From Vanilla planifolia (taxonomy: Eukaryota; Streptophyta; Magnoliopsida; Asparagales; Orchidaceae), in NCBI GenBank assembly GCA_023846275.1, contig JAIUJO010000299.1:201001-265000 (forward strand): a stretch of DNA of 64,000 nt, written 5' to 3'. The notes under the pieces are model-generated. The model was not told the DNA's origin. It worked only from the letters and a program-made list of their open reading frames with translations, and searched no databases. Numbering within the stretch: the stretch's first letter is position 1; every line of letters begins with the position of its first letter. A program made the translations under genes and the position numbers. This document shows positions 1 to 14,050 of the stretch, one piece after another.

Positions 1-3000
1 CCCTCACCTAGCCATTCATCTTTTTTGTCTTCACCTCGTCTTATGAATCATCTCCTATATTATGTTATGATTTCTAATTTTTCGTTTCTAGATGATTGAT
101 TAATTAATGCTAAACCTTTAGTGGGGAAATTAAAGAAATCTATGGAATTATTTTCCAAGTTTCATATTTACAAGAAAACAAATTTAAAATAACGTGTTAA
201 ATTAATTATTTAGGCCTAATAATTAATACAATGTTTGGTAGAAACAATAACTAATGGTCTTATTCATGTATTTTGAATATGTTTTTAACATCAATGTTGT
301 ACTTAAGTAGCTTAGGTTTTACTTGGCTCGAGTAACTTTGCAAATCATTGGGTGCACAAACCAAATTTGTGCATTGCAGTATAATGAGTTTTATGTAATT
401 GTGCCTTTAATTATTTAAAGCCAAAGATGCACAATCGTACTATATCCCATATAGCAACACCTTGGTTGATTATAGATAAGTTGGATTGCATAGTATAACT
501 ACAAAAACTCAATGGACTTTCAAGTCAAACTTCTAATACCACAACATCCCTTTGTTTCCAAGTTTAAAACTATCTCATCACCAACACAAATGTGCCCAAG
601 GAAATAAAGCATTTATATGATTTCTTTGTGACAAGAAAAGATGAAGATGCTCCAACTAGCAACAAACGATAATTTGATTGAACTAGACTGGTCCCTTGGA
701 GTATTTTAAGCAACAAATGCACAACTCATTGCATGATAGTGGTCAACTTTTGCATCATAAACTATCAAAATGCATGTGTGCTAGTTATTAAGAAAGAATT
801 TCAACATCTTCTTCATATGCATGATCAACATTGTTATAATTGATGTCAAAACAAGTGACCATAATGGTGACACTCCTAAAAACTAAGTAGTTTGCATTTA
901 TACAACCTTTTGCAATATGAACTCCATCAAACTTGGCCTTTTTTTCAACCTTTTACAAGAAGCCTAAGGCACCTATACTTATTAAGGTACTTTCACAACA
1001 TTTTCTCACAATTTCACAACATAAACAAGTTAGAGTAAATAGAGTAGTTGATTAGAAGATCTTCACTCCAATCAAAGTTGTAGCAAATAAAGTTGGAGAT
1101 GAAATTTTAGTCACAAACCTTTCAATAAAATCAGACTTGACCAAGAGCTAATTAATTCTCACGAAAAGCAAATAGTTATGATCACGAATATCTCATCTCC
1201 AAGGAGAATTTACACTTTCAATAGGTAAATGTGCTATATTATTTTGTGTCAACAAACAAGATCTTCTAAACAAGATGTTTTCCCTGAAACCCACTAGAAA
1301 TGATGATGCTAGCACAATGTTGTATGATAATCTTAATCAACTTAGCCTAAGTAGTTACCAATTTCTGGCGATCAAGATGTCATTTTGAGGTTGCATAGCT
1401 AAAAAAGACTATTTTTACTAATTGTGATGACATGTTGCGAAAAGTGGGTTGTCACAATTAGAGAAAGAATGGAACTTTCGATTATAAGTAAAGATATTTC
1501 ATTAATTTTATGCATCGATTATACTTAATTGACCACTCGACGTACACATGGTGTGATACTTAATGTTGCTTGACTTAATAAAGCTACTCCTATCTTAAGA
1601 TGAAAAGACACTCATTTCCAATTGGTTGATAAATTTATAAATTGTTTTTGCATATTTTTGTAAAGAAACTTTGTTTGCAAATCCAAGCAATCTTTAGCAT
1701 AAAACTTGTAGTGCCATACTTAAGTGCCCCATTTTGACTATAAAAAATTTTGATCCTTATTTTCTAAAAAATAGAAATTTTTTATTAAAAAAAGAATTTT
1801 GTATTTTGAAAACCTTTTTATCATATTTTTAAACCAAGACAATTGCTAAAAAAATAACAATTTAAATCTCTTTCACAAAGACATGACTCACATAATTTTT
1901 AGTTCTTATAACAAAAAATAAATAATTCTATCAACTATAAAATAAATACATATAATTGTCACAAAACCTTATGCATCAAATATCAACAAAATTCTAACAC
2001 AACCATATAAAAAAAGTAAGAAATAATATAGCTAATATCACCCTCATTGTTCCAATATATTCTTGTGATAAGTATACCTCTCATTATTAAAGACTCACAT
2101 TATTAAATACTCTCATCAGTTTATTCATATATGCTAAATAAATTTTTATAATCTATTTAAGTTTATTATATCTTAAAATCATGAGTAGGCCATGTTTCAT
2201 TATAACCTCTTTTCTTGATCTTGTTGTTTAAATATACTTGCAATTGTTGTATGATAATCATAGCAAAAAAAATGAGCCAACAATATACCTGTGATATATC
2301 TTCGTTTTGTAAATTTTTTTAGCCAAAACAAACTAAGCCAAAAAACATGAGCTCAATAGACAAAAAAATATCTAAGAAAAATACAAGGCACTACAAGATA
2401 GGGTCATGACATATGTTTGATCCAAATAACAAAATATGTTATATCAATTGTAAGTTATCTAAAATGAGACTAATATATCAATGCAATGTCTCCATAGTTT
2501 ACATTAAAGCATTTTAAATTTGCTTTGTAATAATTTTGACCATTATTTTAAACTTCCATTAAAACAAAAGCCCTTTTTTAATTAAATATTTTCTTTTATT
2601 CAACCCATTTCCCATTCCTTCTATTAACAGTTATAGAATAATCCTCAAAACAAAAGCTAGATATACTTTTAAAATTAGGTTTCACCTTTAAACGATACCC
2701 AGGAGTGAGATACAACACATCATTGGTTCTATTATTATATTCCACCACTGAACGGTACTTCAAAATGTGTTAAAACCATTTGGCAACAAAACGACTTCTC
2801 CTTTTAATATAAGAATCTTATTCTTAGACAAATCTTTGCTTAACTTTTATAATAACTTATCGATGCCCTTAAAAATAATTTCTTATTTACTTAAATAAAA
2901 TGTTTTTTTCTATTTTTGTTCCTAATGTAACACAAATTAGTGACATATTTCATGCAATGCATGTTAAAAATATTATGCCTGCTTTAAAAGCCATAAAATA

Positions 3001-3890
3001 CTACTAACATTTTCATGCAAGAGTTAATTAAGAAAAATAAAATAAATAAGTAATTCTTCATAGACCCTTCCAAAATAATTTACATCTCTTTCTTTATAGC
3101 CAACAATTCTAATGCATACATGACTAGTCTCACCCCTCATATTTTCTATAGCCAACTCTATGATATAAAATTCCAAAAAAGCTTGGTAAAATTGTTTTCT
3201 GGATACTTAAAATGTGCTCTTCCTTCTAATTAGATTCTACATTTCCTTTACACCAAGGTATAGCAACAAAATTTAATACTTATACCACAAAAAGTTATTG
3301 TGGTCCATACACGCCATACTATTAGACAACATTTCAATCTTATCTAAGCTGTCAACTACTTCAAAAGGATCTATAGTGCCTACAAGGTGTGGTGAACGTA
3401 AGCTTAAAAATTGCTACATAGGAAAATTTGCTTTGGTTCATTCTCACATTCTTCTCATTTTTAGCTTGCATAACAACCCCCCTAAATAGTATCCCTGTTA
3501 TACTCTCCCTTCAATTAATCTCCTTTACCTTCAGCTATTATGGCCATTTTGTTATTAGAATGGCTCTCTTCTTCCTCACACATATTTTAATTTCCAAACT
3601 ACTTGTTGCTCTTACTAAAATTTCAAGTCATATTCCAAAATAAATTGAAAAAAATTTCAATTCATATATATAAAAAAAATCCCAAAACTTAAAATTCAGA
3701 ACATCATGTATTTAATTCACAAAAAGCATTACCAATAAATATAAAACTTAAACCATAAATATATTCTCTTAATAATTCTTTTAAAACATTGTTTATCCTT
3801 AATAACTTACTTATCCAAAAATTTTACAAACAATTTTTATTTCTTTCAGGAAACATCCATCAAGTTGAAGCATTATACATCGCCTTAACA
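1..3890. other. AT-rich DNA, no gene recognised
   Basis: Stops occur every few dozen codons in all six frames and no protein family could be read on either strand. The stretch has many short A and T runs and few CpG dinucleotides (5 in the first 600 bases by hand count). It could be very old transposon sequence, but nothing specific supports that. Confidence 0.6.
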
Positions 3891-3894
3891 TATA

Positions 3895-4130
3895 GTATTT
3901 CCATATATGGTATTACTCTCTACTATGTGCAATTCTTATTCATCTTGTATTGTAAGTCAAATCAACCTACCATACGTAATAATTCACGTATTATATGCAA
4001 TTCTCTAGTTAGCTCTTGTAAACTAGATGCATTGTATATAAAAATTCATGCATTATACGTAATTCTTTATTTTGTCTTTATACCCTTGACATATTACTTA
4101 TAATTCTCTATGTAGTCCTTATACAATTTC
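3895..4130. repeat. degenerate minisatellite-like repeat
   Basis: A loosely repeated phrase of the form ATTATAyryAATTCTCTAT followed by a CTTTATAC-like end recurs near 3990, 4052 and 4092, with a weaker copy near 3925. Spacing is about 40-65 bases and copies are diverged. The 104-codon open frame across it (3789-4103) is probably a by-product of the repeat and not a gene. Confidence 0.4.
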
Positions 4131-4439
4131 TACACCATATGTCTAGAGAAAAAATATGAATCTTTGAAAAAAAAGGAAAAAAAGCATTAGCCTTTCAAAA
4201 AAATGGGTCAATTTACAACAAAACAATTGAGATAGTGTTTCAAAATTCTTATGTAGGTGTTGGTGCCTATATTTCCTATACTCAACTTTACACAAAATCA
4301 TAGGTTAAAAAAAATGTCCCAAGTGCTACAATAAGGCATCTAGGTATCCGTGATATCAACATACATACTTCCTCAAGCATTCCTGATTAAATTATACTGA
4401 AATCATGCACAAGGAAAACCAATGTTGACATAACATTAA

Positions 4440-4640
4440 ATCCACAAACAACAGAGGCAACGATATCTTTCAACCAGCTGTCAAAAATTTCAACCGTCTT
4501 GCAGACTACCCCAAAAACCTTGTCTGAGGTTAAATAAAGAGTTTTAAGTCTTGGTAATCATTGGAGCAACAATATATTTGCAGAAGTGGTGGTGGTGGTG
4601 GGGATTCACCAAAGCAAAACATGGATAAATGATTAACAAG
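4440..4640. other. GC-richer patch with short GGT microsatellite
   Basis: Base composition is visibly less AT-rich than the flanks. On the minus strand an open stretch of about 45 codons (roughly 4390-4530) follows a plausible splice acceptor, and the plus strand also has a short open stretch. A GGT run lies at about 4586-4601. It could be an exon or transposon fragment; no family was recognised. Confidence 0.3.
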
Positions 4641-4649
4641 GAAGACGTT

Positions 4650-7600
4650 GTGTATGCAAAATGACATAGATCCTCTCCATCAGTCATTAAAATAACATGA
4701 AGACAGAAGAAAAAAATACATAGTGAGCTTTCTTGCTCATCCGCAGCCTACTTGTATGGATGATTCATGAACGAGAGAATTGGCTTGTTGATCGGTGGGT
4801 CTATGTCTGACCCCATTCGTTTTTATTCCAACACATTTTATCAAGCACATTGTGACATTATCTAGCACACCATATGTTATGGTAATTTGTGATAATTTAC
4901 CTTTTTCAAAAATAAACTAAATACGACTTGTTGTCATTACTTTTAGTCTTTTATTGTGTAACATAAATTTATCAAAAAATGTAGAGATATTTATCACTTA
5001 AAAATGAGATTTATATGTGCCCAATGTCCTGTGTGTTTGACTGCTGAGGCTCACAAAGCATAAATTGTTTTTAAAATTTTTCTAGTTGAAAGGTGGTAGC
5101 ACTTTGATAAGGTGATAAGTTTTTAGGTGACTTTACTTCTTCATTGATACAATTTTTAAACCATACAATACACTAGAGGAAATATGCAACATAATGTGGC
5201 TAGTAGAAAAGTGACAATTGGATTGTGCATTATGTAATAGGGTTTCTGCAAGCTTGGTTGTAGCCATAGCATCATGTTGTTGTACTTCCATGTGTAGCAA
5301 AACACTGGGTGCACTTCAACACTGATAGCATACTATTTTCACATGTAGTAGCAGGTATGCGCACTCCTTATTACATCCAATGCATGTGTGTATTAGGAGA
5401 CATAAAGTGCAATTTTGTCTACGAAGTTTCCATTATCGACTATAGGTGCATTGACAAGGTGATGTCCTATTAGAAAACGTACCTTCCACATTGATGGAAT
5501 TATCACAACATGCAATTCGCAAGTGTTAATTTGTGTCACAGTGTCATCTTTGATGAAGAAAAAATTAGATGATGCAAAATGCACAAGGATTTGTGCATGT
5601 TATGCTTCATCCTTAGTTATGTGCAATTGTTCATAATTCCCAAGTGTGGTTTGTGACATGTTGTGCATGTGACTTGTGGTGTTACATTTTTTAGGATTTT
5701 TAGCATTGCCATGTGTTGGTTCTTGTACAAGGTGATGCCCAATAAAGAGAATTACCATTGTGCAAGTTTAAAGTTTCACTCCTTTTCCTCTGTGTGGGGC
5801 TTTGTGAAGTAGAATTTTGCTCACTTTCTTGTGAAAGTTTGGTAGTACCATTTGCTTTGAGCAATGCCTTTGTCATTGGAGTTCTTGCCATTTTGTTGTA
5901 TGATGTATGGTAGTATCCTAGTGTCTTGTGTGTTGGAATTCTTCACATGCAACATTTTGTTCTTGAATTGCTTGGCTTCTCACCATTGCAACATCTCAAG
6001 ATAGGTGAAGCAAGAATGAGGTGTCACTCTAATAGGGACTTGACATGGCACAATGTGAAATTATCGCTCTTTTCTTACTACTTGGAGCTTTATTTTATTT
6101 GATATTTGCCAATGTCGTAGTGAAACTTCTATGAGGAAAATTACAAATGGCCATGGGTTGGTTGGATGTGGTATTACATCTACCAGGTATGATGTATGGT
6201 GGAAAGCCTCACCCTCATGCAATTTATTCCTATGCATGCAGCATGGTGCGGCCTTACAAGTGTGACCTATTAGTTGTGAAACTATAACTTTTTAAAGTGA
6301 TTAACACAGTGTTGCTTCATGGCTAGCAAAATTTAGAGCACGTAGTGTGCTTGCCATCTTATCTTGGATCTGGGAAAAAAATTTTATAATTGCATGAGTC
6401 ATGCTCAACAACCTCGATTTGGGAGGTGTGATACCTTTTAGCCATTTTAATTGCTTGTTGATAAGTGTCTGCCATAATAGATCATTTGTATTCTTGTGTT
6501 TTTTTCTTGATCTTGTTGGTTGTAATCCCATGTGTATATTAGCCAAGGTCTTCATCCGTAATTTGGCCCGTTATGTTTTTTAAATCCTTTTAATCTCTTT
6601 GGGCAAACTGGATTAGGTTGGCCTCTGACCACTTTTCCAAAAAAGTTATTTTATTGTGGTGGTGCTTCCTATGGGCTGGCTAACTCTTGGAGTTGTCAAT
6701 TATTATTTGTAGGTCCCACTGATCTAACCAAAGCTTTTTATCGAGGAACTTCATAGGTTTCCTTCTTTTCTATTAGATTTGTACATTCCCATTCAATTAT
6801 CATGTTGACATCACACTTCCTATGTCTTGGAACTTTTGTTATTTTGTAATGTAATTGAACATATGATTGTTCTTTCTCTTGTATTGGCATAGTCATTGAA
6901 ACCATGCATTTGTTTCTTCATTCACTACTAACAAGGGTTGTCATTGATGAATCCTATTATTGAATGGCCATTTTGAAAATTTCAAATGGCATCAAGAAAT
7001 GAAAGAATTCATTATTCCTTTGTGAAGTGTCACCAAGCTTGAAAAACATGTCAACTATGCCATGAGATTCTACCTAGTGCTTTATCTTTGTTTTTCAACC
7101 TGGTTGACCTTGTCAGAAGTCATCTGCTTATCTGAAATATTATTCAATGCATGTGTAAGTATAAACAATTTTAAACTATGAAATAGTGAATGACTCATTG
7201 AAATAGTTTTAGTTTTTGCGAAAGCACATGCTCCTTTGAAAACCATATAATTTAAGAGCTAACACATGCATCAAATCCTAACTTCTTGATGGAATTCATT
7301 TATTAAGTAGATGGTCAATGTGGGCTTCCACCTAACTCCTTTACTTTTCATGGTAAGTTATCATATCACACAACAATTGTGTATGTGATGAATCATTCAA
7401 ATATCCCCCATTTCAACTTTTGATTGTAATATTGGGGCTTACCATGGTTGTAATGGTTGATGGACAATTAAGGTTTGATTATAAAGAGGTAGCTTGATAC
7501 ATGGCTACCACATCCAAGGAAGGTAGTTAGTGAGCAAATTTTGTAATCTTTCATGGTGAGGTATTGATAATAAATAATAATATAGGCTCCATAAGTCTAG

Positions 7601-8470
7601 TAATTTAAAAAAGTATAATCTAAATCACCTAATGGGGATCCTTTGGAGGGTAAGTCTGGTTTAAATAGCCAAAATAATCTTAGCTCCAATAGCCTATGCT
7701 TAAGTTGTAGTTTAAAAGTCTCGTACTCATACCATGGTTTAGGTTTATCGATCTACCTTTTAATGTACACTGCCCACCCTAATATTTTTTGTCAAAGATG
7801 AAGTTTGGCATTATCTAGCTTGGTAATGCCTCCAGCATCATTACTTTGTAGAAATTAAATTGCTTAAGGCAAGCCCATTCTTTGGATACATTATCATGGA
7901 ATAACGTAGTCAGATTTTGATCCTTTTATGATGGCCTTTGAGATTGAAGTAAAGAATAAAAGGGACAATCACGGGCACACATATCTCATAGTCAGAGTTA
8001 AAATTCTTGAATTTATGAAAAAAATCATTGCAAAATAATTTTTAAATGTTTGTTTAATTAATAAAGAATGAGAGTTGGGTGCTTTGAAGGTGATTAAATA
8101 CCATGGTAGTCCTAACCATAAATGATGCTAACAAGGGATGGGTGGATATCACTATTTGGACTCCATTAACACTCTATGTGAACTCAAAGTCATTGGGTTC
8201 CACAGTAAAGTAAAAGCAAAAATCTAAAACATACTATCATTAAAAAAGTTCATATATAAAATAAATGAAAACACAAAATTGAATTGATTTGGGAGAGGCA
8301 TTAGCGGGTCTCAGATAAAATAATATAAAAATGCATCGTGAGAAACTTAGTCTTTAAAATTACTGCTATCAGACTTTTTTGGGGATAGAACCATTGTAGG
8401 AATAATTATTTGTTATTGTCAAAAGTAATTACTTAACTATAATAATGACTATAATGTAATTTAATTCAAT
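4650..8470. other. unassigned DNA, probably old repeats
   Basis: The region is moderately GC-richer than the window average between 5.2 and 6.9 kb and has short open frames on the minus strand (5393-5584, 5700-5891, 6301-6555), none recognisable. A phrase beginning ACAAGGTGATG recurs near 5454 and 5727, hinting at an internal duplication. No promoter, RNA gene or transposon domain could be supported. Confidence 0.45.
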
Positions 8471-8479
8471 CAAATTTCC

Positions 8480-8691
8480 TCAAATATTAAGAAGTAGGGC
8501 TTTCAAAGTTTCCATTGCTTTTAGAATGGAAAGAATGTCCACGGTAGTAGTTGGATATGAAACAAATGTTTTTCTAAGAATAGTAATAGATCTACCTATG
8601 TCATCCTTTCTAACAGTACCAAATCTAACATTTATGTTATCATTCAAAACTACATCACGTGTAAATTTAATCTGTCCCATTGGTGGAGTCT
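8480..8691 (-). pseudogene. L1 C-terminal RNase H domain remnant
   Basis: The frame opens with PPMGQIKF, which matches the 'PPxGxIKxNxDG' entry of plant L1 RNase H domains, and continues through VRFGTVRKDDIGRSI (family form: AGFGxVxRDxxGR) to an ILKAMETLKALLLN helix. The expected first catalytic aspartate region reads TRDVV, so it is altered or shifted. The frame is open for 66 codons and ends in TGA at 8480. Upstream, one TAG separates it from another open stretch up to about 8830. The match was made by eye to the family pattern, not by alignment. Confidence 0.68.
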
Positions 8692-10273
8692 AATAAAAGA
8701 TAACAAACAACTGGTCAAGACCACCAGAACTCCCGTTGGACATGACCAAAGAGTTGTAGAAAGTAGAAACTATAATGCGATTTCTCCTTCGATGTGCAAC
8801 TAAATTGAGTGCCCTTTTTTCTTGCACCTGCAAATTCTAGTTATTCCAGAGGTACAATAAAAATAAAGCAGTACATTTGAGTACATTAGAGGTCAATGCC
8901 ACTTAAACATTCATAGAATTATTCATTTGCGAAACTACTAAACCAGAGTTCTTGCATGATATACCACTCTCAAAAATAATGTTTCACACCTTCAATAGTA
9001 TGAAATCACTAAGGACAAGGTTTAGATTCTTAATCCCTCTTGCATGACGCCAGGTGTATGTAAGAAGAAGATTTAATGCTAATCTCCGAAGAAAAAAGTT
9101 TACTTAAGGTTGCACCATCTCTTTCCAAATGTACACGACGTCCTCCCCTGATGTGCATATAGATGTCATTGTATATAATCTCTAAGTCTAACACCATATT
9201 CTCACCCAATGTGAATCATTTAACATTCATTTGGTTTGATTTAACCTAAAAAGAATGTCGAATCTAAAATAACAAATAAGACGTGAATTACTTCTAAATC
9301 TTTTTGTGATTCAAGACCCCATGCTTCTTGATTAGCTCTACTACAAATATTAAATGCTCCACATCCATGTTAAAAATAGGTTGTTTTAGTAGCAATAGGG
9401 TGGATGCAGAGCAAAAAAAAATTGCCTGCGGCAATTAATCAAATCATATTGTTTGTTGTATAAGAGGCTCGAATATTGAGGGACATACATGTATGAGATG
9501 CATTACAAGGCAAATGGAATGTATTATTATCGTAATGTATTTTTGATCTAAAGATCTAAACTAGTAAATTATGTTTTTAAGCAACACCACACTTACTATG
9601 TTTTGCAATCAACCTTGACTACTAGGTCAAAAAACTACAAACTCGAAGTCTGACACATTTCTTAAGAGTTTTATTTCTCAATAGACATTGTTTATTATAC
9701 TTCTATCATTTGAAATATTCAATAAATAATGTCACAAAATGTTTTATTCTATAATAGTGCAGCTTGGATTTAAGGTGTAGACTAAAAAATAAGTAAGAAT
9801 AACAACTATGGTTCACCATTAACAATGATTTGATCATCCACCTTAACACACAATTTCTACTTGATAAATAATGAATTTCACTTTTTTCTCCAAACTTTTG
9901 TGGCTATAATATGTTTCCTAGATTTTTTTAACTAGGCATATGAAAATTTCAAGAAATCAACTTTCTATACTTGTACTTCATCCCTTTACTAAATAACACC
10001 CTAAATTTTTTTAGATTAATCACCTCACCTGAGTGATGCCCTTACTACTCTATAATATTCTTAATATTCTTCAGTATACCACAAGTTGGTGGTTCATAAA
10101 TCATGCTGCCATCAACATACAAATGGTGTGTAATCATCAAAGAAGAAGGGAAATTCATGAGCTCAATTAACATAACTTGATTAAATTGATACTAATAAGC
10201 CATAAGAGATACTTAGAGACTGTAATAAAGTGGTATAGTTAGAGAGGACATACCTATCTTTGTTACTTTCATC

Positions 10274-10655
10274 AATGATAGCTAGAAAATATTAAACATA
10301 ATCCTAAATCTTGGTGTAGTCATATAATGCTTAACACAACCACAACAAAGTGTTAGGAACTACCAATGTTTAAGCATATCCAACAAAATTTTCTAATTTT
10401 CCTTATCATAAGCATGTTCCATATCTAATTTCCAATGTTCCTATCACTTCTTAATCATATCCTTATCTAAAAGCCCTAATTACTTGTATTAATGATAGAT
10501 AAAAAAACATTAAACACAATCCCAAATATTTTGCAGTGATATAAGCCATAATCCAACCACAACATAATATAAGAAACTACAAATGCATAAGCATATTCTA
10601 TACAAATTTCTAATTTTCCATATCATAAGCCTAACCCATATCGAATTTTATTACC
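10274..10655. repeat. 217-bp tandem duplication inside the L1 remnant
   Basis: A segment beginning AATGATAG at 10274 is repeated starting at 10491. Both copies go on to share blocks such as CAACCACAACA, a TAAGCATAT phrase and TCTAATTTTCC followed by ATCATAAGC. The copies are diverged by substitutions and small indels, so the duplication is old. Confidence 0.75.
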
Positions 10656-10880
10656 ATCTAACCTTCTTTGAAAGAAGACGAGTGCAAAAACGTTTTGTTT
10701 TCTCATTCCAAACAATATTACCACATATAGCACGACATAACACAAAAGAAACTTGTTCCTTGACAAAGATATCTTCAAGCATTACTCTGTTAAACCGCCA
10801 AAATTTTTGTCACTCCTTTGTTAATCATATTAGAAAGGCTAATGAGCCTAAACTTCTTTGGTTTTGATGCCCCTTAAACT
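10640..10880 (-). pseudogene. L1 reverse transcriptase N-terminal remnant
   Basis: One minus-strand frame reads KPKKFRLISLSN then NKGVTKILA, matching the L1 signature '..FRPISLxNxxYKxxxKxLAxRL'. A neighbouring frame continues with MLEDIFVKEQVSFVLCRAI, matching the following 'xxIxxxQxxFxxGRxI' block. The switch between frames shows at least one indel. The FADD-type active site was not located. Confidence 0.7.
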
Positions 10881-11034
10881 TCAAGGATGAATATAGCTTG
10901 CATGTCCTTTCAACATTTTGATATAATGCTATTCTTAAAGAATTATTTCACCACTATAGAGCTATCTTTTAATCACTACTTAATAATTGAGATTCAATCT
11001 TAATTTTTGTAATCAAGCTTATAATAAATATTAA

Positions 11035-11096
11035 ATATTATATCTAAATATATTTATATATTTGTATACATATATACATGCATACATATATACACA
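11035..11096. repeat. alternating TA/CA tract
   Basis: About 60 bases of alternating purine-pyrimidine steps rich in ATATTTATATA and CATACATATA. It is a low-complexity simple repeat. Confidence 0.7.
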
Positions 11097-14005
11097 TAAT
11101 TAAGATTAGATAAATGATTAATAAAAGCTATAAGTGTGTTCATAGACATATATTATTCAAGAATTATGAAAGAACAAATGTGCAAATTAGATGAAAAATA
11201 TAAGAAAAATGTTCATATGAACTATGGGAATGATTACTTTAGATTTTTGAATTATTAACTTAATAAACTAGCTTACATATATTAAAATATTTAATAAAAT
11301 AATTATTATGTACTTTTTAAAAGAAAAATATTTATCATATTTTTAAAATAACATTATATTAAAGGATTTTTTAAATTTTACATTTTGTTACATTTTTTGA
11401 AAGTTTAGCTAACTTAAATAATATGAGAAAAGGCATTAATTGGCAAAAAGATCTTTCTTTAATAAAGCATTAAACATTTGACTTGTTCTTAAATAGATAT
11501 CAAACATTCTATCAACAAATATTTGTTAGTTTAAACTTAGCCATCATTTGTATATTTATTGAAAAATGATCAAAACATTCGATAATTGACTGATGGCTAG
11601 TCCGTTAACAATGAAATAATCTAATTGATTTGTTTATTAATGGTCATATGAGGTTGCCAAAATCAACCTCTATAAATTTCCATTTAGTCTATTTAATAGA
11701 CACTTGATATCTGGTTCAACAACGATACGATAATAGTTAGACAATCTAATAAATATTAAAGAAAGATATTCTAAAACTTGAGTTCCTTTAGTAAATTATC
11801 AAGCTATTAGATGGATTATATCATTTCTAGCACTCAAAATTGTGCAATATCGAAAGGCTATAGAAATGTTCGATGAACAATTGTGATCATCATTAAATGG
11901 TACAACATTAAATTTGATAAATAGTTTGTTAAATTATGTAGATCAAAAAATATAAAAATTGCAGAACATGTTCAGATCGTCTAATGGGTGGTAAATTCTA
12001 GGTTGGCTAATTGGCTATTTATATTTTCTCATTGAATCATGTCTAACAAGGATTAAGACATTAAGCAAGAATATGAAAATATCTTAGAAGACTTGGGAGG
12101 TGTGTGAGCTAAAATTGATAGTTTTGAAGATTTACAAACAACAACATTAGTGTCATTACAATAAATAAATGCACTCACTACGTACAAACTTTGATATTTT
12201 GATAAAAAATTATATACCCAACAGGCATAATTTTTGAAAGTATATGTATATACATATTTCACTACATTAATTTTTAGAGAGTTTATGTAAAATTTTATTA
12301 TTGCTATTATTAAATTTGGCTTAATCCAACAAGGATTTAAAAGAGTTTGCTTTGAGCCATATGTGAGAAGAGAAAGCCTATTTTAAGAATTATTTATAGA
12401 AAGTGTTTCCACCTTTAACTTTGTGTGGGAAGGTGTTGACTTTTGGACCTTGTGTGAAGGGAATTAAAGGCTTAACTTTGTTTTCATTGGGAAAAAAACT
12501 ATTGTTAGAAATCTTGGCCAACACTTACGATGAAAGAAAGGAGAAGTAATAGGCCCAAGAAAAATAACTAAAGGGTAAAAATAAATTTAAGAATAAGAAA
12601 TTAAATCATCTAAAATTTAATATGTTCTTATTATTTTTATTTATTTTTAGTTTACTTAAAACTTTTTTCTAATTATATCATGATTTACCTACTTGTTAGA
12701 GGCATAAGTCTAGAGGTTATTTGCTTGAGAATAGCATTCATCCCTAAGAGTTAGTGTGAATAATGAAAAGAACATGTCACATGAGTTGTCAACCCATTAA
12801 GTTTGAAGGCTACTTGATGGTGGTGATGAAAAAAAAATTTATTATTTTGAGAATGATATCAACAATCATCAATTCTTTGTTCTTATCATGTCGATGGACC
12901 CATTTCTAGAATATTCTTCAATCTACTTTGTAATTGTGTTTCCTTGTAATTGCACTACTATTAAATCATAATTGGTTAGTACTTTTTTTAAATATGATTT
13001 CTATTTTTGAATACATGGTTTAATAATAGTATTTTCAAATATAAATTTTATTTGAGAATGGATAAAAGTTCAATGAAAAGGATTTATTAAAATACAAGTT
13101 ATTTTTAGCTTAAAAAAGTTAAAAAAATGAAAAACACACATAAGACCAATACAAAAAGTCATATTATAATATGTTTTTTAATATTCTCTCACATCTAATT
13201 ACATTCATTTAATAACAAACTTACAATATTATATTTTAAATTTTACATCATAGATTAATTGAGAAAACCTACAATTTTTTTATTAATTATTTACTGATTG
13301 AACTCGTACAAAATTAAATTCCATTTTTGAAATCCATTTTAGGAATTTCCATTAATAATAATGGAATTATTATAATCTTGCATCATTTTAGCACAAATAA
13401 ATTCAATATTATAATACATGATTTGACTTTGTGATAGCCAATATTATTGGTATCTTTTTAATGTTTGATGTAAACGTTTTCCAAAAAAATAATCTTAAAA
13501 ATATGCAAAATATGTCGTTGACAATTTTTTATTTCTTTCATTTAAATGTTTTCATACATTTTTTAATCATTTAAACGAATCAAAATAATGTACTATATGT
13601 GAACCAATGTATTTTGGAAAAGAAATGTAAGACATCACGAGAGGTCATGTAGGACACTTCTAACAACCATTTCTAAGTTGAGATATATTATTTTGGCACA
13701 TATATTTTGTTTTGTAGAATTGGAAACTTATTTTCCCTTTTTTATGTAAAGCTGGTCTTTATCAAACCAAGCTAAAGTGGTATATCATTCAATTGGAAAA
13801 GAAATTAAGCAAAAGATACTTTATTCATTGTCTTACTCAATTATGTAAATTTCTTAAATTCTAAACTTTTGATATAATTATCCAGAAAACCACTATTAAT
13901 GTCATCAGCACAAAATGATTCAAATTTAATTTTAACTATTACCACTAATTTCATAAAACTAATGATTAACTAACACATATATACAAAATTATTACTAGAT
14001 AAGTG

Positions 14006-14008
<3 letters not shown>

Positions 14009-14050
<42 letters not shown>
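14009..14050. repeat. TA microsatellite
   Basis: An almost uninterrupted (TA)n run of about 42 bases with a single GTA interruption near 14,038. It could form a cruciform or be length-polymorphic. Confidence 0.95.

Larger units (their letters stand above)
8480..10885 (-). mobile_element. degenerate L1-type LINE (ORF2 remnant)
   Basis: This is an old non-LTR retrotransposon on the minus strand. At its higher-coordinate (5') end, reverse-transcriptase opening motifs are readable (10,640-10,880). At its 3' end, an RNase H-like domain of the kind carried by many plant L1 elements ends at a stop at 8480. The distance of about 2.1 kb between the two fits L1 ORF2. The middle is broken by frameshifts, stops and a 217-bp tandem duplication, although 9060-9230 still holds open stretches in more than one frame. 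No endonuclease was found upstream, so the 5' half may be deleted or lost in the AT-rich DNA beyond 10.9 kb. No poly(A) tail or target-site duplication was seen. The element cannot be active. Confidence 0.75.

Noticed and set aside
3789-4103. 104-codon plus-strand open frame
   Set aside because: It overlaps a degenerate tandem repeat and has a low-complexity hydrophobic composition without recognisable features.
7840-7900. Possible LINE 'LRQGDPLSP' motif on the plus strand
   Set aside because: The phrase reads CLRQAHSL with no neighbouring reverse-transcriptase blocks; chance is likely.
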